Assembly: GCA_004335835.1 (NCBI GenBank)
Contig: RWJK01001782.1
Coordinates: 150,418-214,417 of the forward strand
Direction: 5' to 3'
Length of the DNA stretch: 64,000 nt
Origin: Scenedesmus sp. ARA3
Lineage: Eukaryota > Chlorophyta > Chlorophyceae > Sphaeropleales > Scenedesmaceae
Part shown: piece by piece, positions 57,571 through 64,000 of the stretch
Numbering within the stretch: the first letter of the stretch is position 1
How the letters are laid out: every line of letters begins with the position of its first letter
The notes under the pieces: model-generated
Told to the model about the DNA's origin: nothing
What the model saw: only the letters and a program-made list of their open reading frames with translations
The model's database searches: none
Translations under genes and position numbers: made by a program

Positions 57571-58142
57571 GCCGGAAGTAGCACAGCAGCAGGAGGCAGC
57601 ATCCACAGCAAAAGCACAGCAGCGCTGGCAGCGGACCAAGGATCCGGTTGCCAGTGTACAGCAGCAGCAGCAGCAGCAGGCGGCGAAACCGAAGCGGCAG
57701 CAGCAGCAGCAGGCTCCGCTGGTGAACCTGAAGCAGCAGCTGCAGCAGCACCGACAGGCTGCTGCTGCTGCCGCTGCAGCAGCCAGCAGTGGCAGTGCTG
57801 CCGCTGCTGCTGCTGCAGCAGCCACTGCTGCTGCTTCTGAAGCCCAGCTGCTGTCATCACTCGCTGCTGTGCTGCTGGCAGAGCTTCAGCCAACAGCAGC
57901 GCCGGAAGCAGCACAGCTGTCTGTTCCTGCTGAATCAGAGGCAGCAGCAGCAGTAACACGGGAGCAGCAGCGAGATGTACATAAAGCAACAGAGCAAGTT
58001 ATTGCCATGTCAAAGCCACTGAACCTGCAGGAGCTGCAGCAGCAAGCAGCAGCAGCAGTTGCTGCTGCCACCCCTGCTGCTGCTGCTGCTTCAGATGGCG
58101 AGCTGCTGTCATCTTTTGATGCTGTGCTGGCAGACTTTCAAC

Positions 58143-58180
<38 letters not shown>

Positions 58181-59908
58181 CCAGATTCAGCACAGCTTTC
58201 TGATCCTGACGCAGCAGCAGCAGCAGCAGCATCAGCATCAGCAATGGAGCAGCAGCGAGACGTGCATGAGGCTATGGAGCGAGTTATTGCCATGACCAAG
58301 CCACTGAACCTGCAGGACGTGCAGCAGCAAACAGCAGCAGCAGCAGCAGCAGCTACTGCTGCCACCCCTGCTGCTGCTGCTGCCACATCAGCACCTCCTT
58401 TGTATGAGCTGCTGGATGAAATTGCACCAGCAGCAGCAGCAGCAGCAGCAGCATCAAGCAGTGACCTGGCGCACCATGTGCTGCAGCTGCTGCAGCAGGC
58501 GAATCAAAGCACACAGGTGCAGCAGCAGCAGCTGCAGCAGGCACGGGTGTCACTGCAGCAGCTGCTTGCGGACTTCAGGCATAAGCAGCAGCAAAGTGCA
58601 GCAGCAGAGGGACTGCAAGAGTCTGCAGGAACCCAGCAGGATTTGGCCGCTCTGCTGGATTCGCTGTATCCACCTGCTGCGGTGAGCAGCAGCAGCAGCA
58701 GCAGCAGCAGCGGGGCAGCTGGGCTGGATACTCTGCAGTTACCTGCTGCAGTTGGCAGCAGCATTGAGGCAGACAGCAGCAGCAGCAGCAGGGTAGTGAG
58801 CAGCAGCAGCAGCGGGCCAGCGGGGCTGGATACTCTGCATCCGCCTGTTGCAGAGAGCAGCAGCAGCAGCAGCAGTGGGGCAGCGCTTGGTGAAGTATCC
58901 ATTCAAGCTTACACTGAAGCAGCGGCAGATGCTGCTGCAGCAGCAGCAGCAGATGCTGAAGCTGTGCTGAGTAAGAAAAAGAAATGGCGGGGGCCCAGGC
59001 AGGATCAGTTGACGCCAGATCAAGCACCAGATCGAGCACCGGATCATAAGCCAGCTCACAAGCCAGATCACGAAACATTGGAGCATGGCCTGCAGCAGCG
59101 GCAGCAGCAGCAGCAGCAGCAGCGGCAGACGGCCAAGGTATCTTTAGCCACACTATTGCAGAGCCTGGGCAAGCAGCAGCAGGCCAGACCACATGCAGTG
59201 GCAGCACCTGGCAGCAGCAGCAGCAGCAGCAGCGTGGCGGCAGCAGCAGCACCAGTAGCAGCAGGGAGCAGCTTGGAAGCGATCCTGAAAGCTCTCCAAC
59301 CAAGCAGCAGCAGCAGCAGCAGCACAGCGGATGCACCTGCAGCTGCAGAGGTGGTTCATGCTGACACACCAGCAGCAGCAGCAGTAGAAACGGAGGCGGC
59401 AACAGCAGCACCAGACACCTCAACTGCGGCTGCTGCTGCCAGTGCTTCAGCTGAAGCTACAACTGCAGCAGTTGCTGATGTTGCTGATGCTATGCATGAT
59501 GCCCCTAAGCTCGATCTGAGTGCCATAATGCAGGAGGCCAGCCATGCTGCATCAGCAGCAACAGCAAAGCGACCATCAGCAGCAGCAGCAGCAGCAGCAG
59601 CACCAACAGCCGAAGGTTTCAGCTTGCAAGATCTGCTGCTGAACCCCGGTGTGTTAGGGTCTAGCAGCGGTGTTATGAAGCAGGCTGCTGACGGCTCTGG
59701 CTGGCAGTCTGATCTGAGTAAGGTGCTTGCAGCTGATAACAGCGGCAGCGGCAGCAGCAGCAGCAGCAGCAGCGATGGCAGTTTGTCACCTTCCACAGAG
59801 CTGCAGCAGACCCTGCAGCAGCGGCTGCAGGCAGCTGCAGCAGCTTTTGGATCAGCAGGGAAGCCCGCAGCAGCCAGCAGCAGCAGTAATGCAGATACTG
59901 CAGGCCTG

Positions 59909-59946
<38 letters not shown>

Positions 59947-62121
59947 GGGTCTGGGTGCCTTGCTGCAAGACGCTGAGCTGCTCCGCTCCACTGCCGCCAC
60001 AGACAGCAGCAGCAGCAGCAGTAGCAGTAGTGGCATTGCGGATGTGTTGTCTGGCTCGTGGCAGCAGCAGCAACAGCAGCAGCAGCATGTTCAGCAGCAG
60101 CAGTTTGCAGCAGACCGTGCGTGGGCCGCTGTCTCTCGGCCCCCAACAGCAGCAGAGTCAGCTGCAGTTACACAGACGCCGTCTGGTTCCTGGTCAGCAA
60201 CGCCAACTGCAGCAGCACCAGACGCAGCAGCTGCTGCTGCTGCTGCTGCCAGCTGGCAGCTAGAGCAAGAGACAGAGGCGCGCATGAGGGCGCTACTGCA
60301 AAACATCGGCGGCAGCAGCAGCAGCATCAGCAGTGCGGCAGCAGCAGGGCGCGGCAAGCAGCAGGAGTCTGCAGCTGATGAGGGGTTGGATGCAAAGGCG
60401 GCTGCAGCAAAGCGTAGGAAAGTGAAGGCCAAGGGCAAGCAGGCTGGGCTGGCAGCAGCAGCAGCGGCAAAGGCTGAGAAGAAAGCTGCGCGGAGAGCAG
60501 GTGGGTTTGTGTTGTGCAGCGCTGTGCTTTTGTTGCATCTAAAGCTAAGTTTGCCGCACCCTGGCATGTGAGCAGTCGTCCTGCCTTGCTCATCTGGCTG
60601 CAGCACATGCTAAGCCTACATGCCAGCCACGCTGACGAGTGCTATGCCTGCATGCACCAGCTGCACCCTACGCGGATGGTCAGGAGACTTAGAACGAGAG
60701 GTCTTCTGGCTCAGCTTTGCTTGAATGCGCAGTTTCGCATCCACTGCGGTCCGTGAGGGCTCGGAGGATGTGTGAATTCGTTCTTATACATGCAAGCATG
60801 CAGGCAGCTGGGATCGGCGCCTCTACATATGACCGCTCAATCACTGCCAAGTGCTGTCTTGTGCCACGCCCTGCACCATTGTATACATACATGTCTCCCA
60901 TCCTGCCATATGCATTATATGGTCATAAACCACACCGCGTGCCGCATGCTGACATCCTCCAAATTGCTCTTCCTTCTCGCTGTGAAGCCACACTGTTGTA
61001 TGTACGCCAACCCTGTCGTATGTATGTGTTGCTGCTGCAGCCGCCGCAGCAGCGGGCAGCGCCGCCAGCAGTCGCTGGGCGAGCAAGCTGCAGCAGCTGC
61101 AGCAGGCCAAACCAGGCAGCGACACTGATCCAGCAGCAGCAGCAGCAGCAGCAGATGACCTGCTGTCTGACTCTGAAACAGACTCCGAATCCGACGACGA
61201 GCTGCACATGCAGCAGCAGCAGAACTTCGGTGCAGCTAGTGCGGCCGACAGCAGCAGCAGCAGCAGCAGCAGCAGCGGTCAGCGGCAGTTGCAAGAGGTT
61301 CAGATGCCTGCAATGTGCTCTGTGCGGCAGCTGGCGCTGCTGCTGGGTGCTGAGCTGGCACAGCTGGAGTCCCTGCTGCAAGAGCAGCTGGGAGAAGAGC
61401 TGCAGTCAGGTGAGGATGTGTTATAACTCTTACAAATGTTACAAATTGACTTGATAACAGGCATGTGCTTTTTGTGCAGCAGCTGGCGCTGCTGCTGGGT
61501 GCTGAACTGGCACAGCGGGAGTCCCTGCTGCAGGAGCAGCTGGGAGAGGAGCTGCAATCAGGTTGGTGACTGGCGTAACAGTCATGTAGCTGTTACTAAA
61601 GTGAAACATAATGACAACTTGTGGTTTGTGCTGTAGTTGAGCCGTGTGGTGGTGGTTGGCATGCAACCGGGGCTTGTTGCACCTGCCTTGCACCTCGTCA
61701 CGCAGCTGAGGATGCTGGCTCTCTTGACCACATCTGCTTCCCCTGCTGCTGCTGCTGTCTGCAATCCTCCTGCCATTTTCTCTGCAGCCGAGGATGTGGT
61801 GTTGCTGGAATCAGCTGAGCTGGCAGCGCTCGAGTTTGGCAATATCCTGAACGATACCACTGCCCCTGCTGCTGCTGCTGCTTTCTACAAATACCCCCTC
61901 TCTCCCTGCAGCTGAGGATGTGGTCTCGCTCAAATCAGCTGAGCTGGCAGCGTTTGATTTTGGCAGATTCTTAATGATTCTATTGCCCCTGCTGCTGCTG
62001 CTGCTGCTGCTGATTTGCGGACGTCCCTTCTCTCCCTGCAGCCGAGGATGTGGTCTCACTCAAATCAGCTGAGCTGGCAGCGCTCGACTTGGGCACGATT
62101 CTGCTTAATTCTGACGTGATG

Positions 62122-62172
<51 letters not shown>

Positions 62173-62768
62173 GCTGTGCAGCCGAGGACGTCGTCTCACT
62201 CGAATCTGCTGAGCTGGCAGCGCTTGAGTTCGGCAAGATTCTGCTGAGGCCTCCAGAAGATGCCGCCGCAGCAGCAGCAGCAGCAGCAGCGCCGCGCCCG
62301 CCAGTGGTGACGGTGATGGGCCATGTTGACCATGGCAAGACCAGTCTGCTTGATGCACTGCGCTCCTCAAACGTGACTGCAGGAGGTGCGTTGTTTAAAC
62401 CAGTATTGTGAAAGCGTTGAGTTATGTTTAGGAAATATACATCGCATCTTATGTTTGACCTCCACTGATATATTGTTTTGCCCCGAATGATCTATTTGTA
62501 GTTGCTAGTTGCAAACTGGATGCTGGTCAGCTGTGCGGTTTATGTCCACCTGTGGTGACGGTGATGGGCCATGTACATCATGGCAAGACCAGTCTGCTGG
62601 ATGCGCTGCGCTGGTCAAACGTGACTGCGGGAGGTGCGTTGAACAGCATGCTGTGGACCATATTGTCACAACCAAGTTTATTTATGCTCTGCTGCTGCCT
62701 CTTGTGTCCCCTGCTTTGTCTTGTGGCGTCTTGCCAAAGCTAAAGCTGTGCGTGCTCTGCTGCTGTCG

Positions 62769-62809
<41 letters not shown>

Positions 62810-63941
62810 CTGCAGAGGCCGGCGGCATCACACAACACATCGGCGCCTTTGAAGTTGTCATGCCCGGCAGCGGCGAGCGCCTCACTTTCTTAGACACCCC
62901 CGGCCACGCAGCATTCGGCGCCATGCGCGCGCGCGGAGCAGCAGCAACCGACATTGTGGTGCTTGCGGTAGCTGTCGATGATGGAGTGATGGCACAGACG
63001 CGTGAGGCGCTGGCACACGCCCGTGCCGCACACGTGCCAGTGGTGGTCGCGCTGACTAAGTGTGACCTGCCCCAGGTGGGATATGTTACACATGTGTTAC
63101 TTTGTGATGTTGTAGTGTTAAGTACGAGCTGCAGATGCTGCCTCAGCAGAAGCCATGCAGACTAGCAGGCAGGTGCCGGTGGTGGTCGCGCTGACCAAGT
63201 GTGACCTGCCCCAGGTGGGATATGTTACACATGTGTTACTTTGTGATGTTGTAGTGTTAAGTACGAGCTGCAGATGCTGCCTCAGCAGAAGCCATGCAGA
63301 CAAGCAGGCAGGTGCTGGTGGTGGTGGCACTGACAAAGTGTGACCTGCCCCGGGTGAGGCCTCTCACACATGTGTTACTTTTTCATGTTGTGAATGTTTG
63401 AACTTGCAGCTGCTGAATTTGTTGCAGCAGGAAGCCAAAAAGACAGGCAGGCAGCTCAGCACCCGTGTGCTGCCAACCATCTTTTTTCTTACTCTGGGGG
63501 GTCTTTGAAACAATCCCAGTCTCAGCCCAATCTCATTCGTCTCAGCCACCCATATGTTGCTGTTTGTGCCATATTCATTTTCTGCAGGCGCGCATTGAGC
63601 AGGTGAAGCTGCAGCTGCTGTCTGAGGGCCTGGAGCTGGAGGAGTATGGCGGGGACGTGCAGCTGGTGGAGACAGCAGCACGGAAGGGCCAGGGCCTGGA
63701 CGCACTAGAGGAGGCGCTGCTGCTGCAGGTGGGTGTCACCTGCTGTTGTTGCACACCACACATTGTAGTGCAGCAAACACGGTCTTGATGAGGTGCTTTG
63801 TCAAACGTGTGTGATTGTTGAATTAGTTTCCAAGCATGGCAATCAACCGAGAGAGCAAGGAATGGCATAATGTCAGAGGGGCTGGAGCTGGAGGAGTATG
63901 GTGGCGATGTGCAGCTAGTAATAATCTATCACTACCTACGC

Positions 63942-64000
<59 letters not shown>
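55842..64000 (+). CDS. MTIF2: Mitochondrial-type translation initiation factor IF2 with giant low-complexity N-terminus (3' truncated by window)
   Basis: A GTPase that brings initiator tRNA to the small organellar ribosomal subunit. Exons seen: 55842-56055, 56283-60500, 61041-61409, 62182-62385, 62816-63075, 63588-63728, continuing beyond the window; 1802 codons so far, all phases consistent. Exon 1 looks like a transit peptide. Exon 2 is 4.2 kb of Gln, Ala and Ser tracts with few ordered islands, including an internal duplication ([19 protein letters not shown] at about 57973; [19 protein letters not shown] at about 58258). Ordered sequence resumes with an acidic [11 protein letters not shown], then the IF2 N-domain ([17 protein letters not shown]). 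G1 is [15 protein letters not shown], then [13 protein letters not shown]3 [16 protein letters not shown] and G4 TKCD (NKxD in most relatives). The QHIGAF form and the [10 protein letters not shown] ending point to the mitochondrial rather than plastid type. Confidence 0.93.
56283..60500 (+). repeat. Exonic CAG-rich low-complexity tract inside IF2 exon 2
   Basis: Dozens of CAG/GCA/AGC runs encode poly-Gln, poly-Ala and poly-Ser in one open frame of 1406 codons. The same strand always shows the CAG orientation. Confidence 0.95.
61475..61563 (+). repeat. Echo of the IF2 exon 3 end
   Basis: Copies [20 protein letters not shown] and the AATCAG-GTTGG donor, about 150 bp after the true exon end at 61409. 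Confidence 0.9.
61788..62100 (+). repeat. Three echoes of the IF2 exon 4 start
   Basis: Copies of [18 protein letters not shown] begin at 61788, 61912 and 62042, each after CTGCAG; the real exon starts at 62182. Spacing is 124-140 bp. Intervening sequence carries CTG runs that grow toward the real exon. Confidence 0.92.
62546..62634 (+). repeat. Echo of the IF2 exon 4 end with an altered P-loop
   Basis: Repeats [20 protein letters not shown] and the GGAG-GTGCG donor. The G1 motif reads HVHHGKT instead of HVDHGKT. Confidence 0.9.
63160..63357 (+). repeat. Two echoes of the IF2 exon 5 end
   Basis: Copies of [13 protein letters not shown] with GTGGGA or GTGAGG donors, about 139 bp apart, with highly similar intervening intron, so probably recent. 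Confidence 0.92.
63868..63925 (+). repeat. Echo of IF2 exon 6
   Basis: Repeats [16 protein letters not shown] and then diverges. Confidence 0.85.
63943..64000. repeat. (CTG)n run at the window end
   Basis: At least 19 CTG units reaching the edge. By analogy with introns 3 and 4 of this gene, an acceptor may follow just outside. Confidence 0.95.

Noticed and set aside
56299..60036. Long minus-strand open frames opposite IF2 exon 2 (poly-Leu, poly-Ala, poly-Cys)
   Set aside because: They are shadows of CAG-rich coding sequence; triplet repeats keep all frames open.
61634..61790. Extra IF2 exon reading [14 protein letters not shown]
   Set aside because: Its phase does not fit between exons 3 and 4, while joining 61409 directly to 62182 gives a continuous family-like N-domain. 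It may be an old duplicate.

Overview
This is nuclear DNA from a eukaryote, most likely a core chlorophyte green alga. Genes are broken by many short GT-AG introns with TGCAG-type acceptors. The DNA is GC-rich and full of CAG/CTG triplet runs. Proteins carry poly-Gln, poly-Ala and poly-Ser tracts, and candidate algal TGTAA poly-adenylation signals occur. The gene content is ordinary eukaryotic housekeeping: cytosolic hexosamine synthesis, histone H3, UFM1 ligase, mitochondrial propionyl-CoA carboxylase, a secretory carboxypeptidase and mitochondrial IF2. Stops include TAG, TAA and TGA, so the standard code applies. Two assembly gaps (10151-10200, 53529-53696) both lie inside tandem repeats.

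Layout. 1-609: 3' end of a glycoside-hydrolase-like gene (+). 3036-6058: unidentified six-exon gene with a poly-Gln tract, a UVR-like helix and a hydrophobic C-terminus (+). 8.8-10.0 kb and 11.1-12.9 kb: two poorly preserved or unresolved minus-strand genes. 13803-21691: glucosamine-fructose-6-phosphate aminotransferase, 12 exons (-). 23200-24233 and 25601-26583: two tandem three-exon histone H3 genes (-), the second with unusual tail substitutions. 28479-33035: DUF3700/TSJT1-like protein, 7 exons (-), sharing a 449-bp divergent promoter with UFL1 (33485-39410, 9 exons, +). 39988-47300: propionyl-CoA carboxylase beta chain, 12 exons (+). 48946-51081: M14 carboxypeptidase, 2 exons (+). 51.1-55.8 kb: tandem-repeat desert, possibly holding decayed minus-strand exons. 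55842-64000: mitochondrial IF2, cut by the window end (+).

For the six large identified genes I placed exon boundaries base by base. All phases agree and the spliced lengths match the families: GFAT 731 aa, H3 136 aa each, DUF3700 340 aa, UFL1 806 aa, PCCB 566 aa, carboxypeptidase 547 aa; IF2 is at least 1802 aa.

The most unusual feature is architectural. Beside almost every exon of the large genes, the intron holds one to six degenerate same-strand copies of that exon's edge together with its splice site, at about 105-150 bp spacing. I call these exon echoes and count roughly sixty in the window. In UFL1, three copies are intact, in-frame 60-nt cassettes that could be spliced in. The genes do not form a pathway; what links them is this shared intron structure and a strand rule for the triplet repeats (CAG in exons, CTG just before 3' splice sites).
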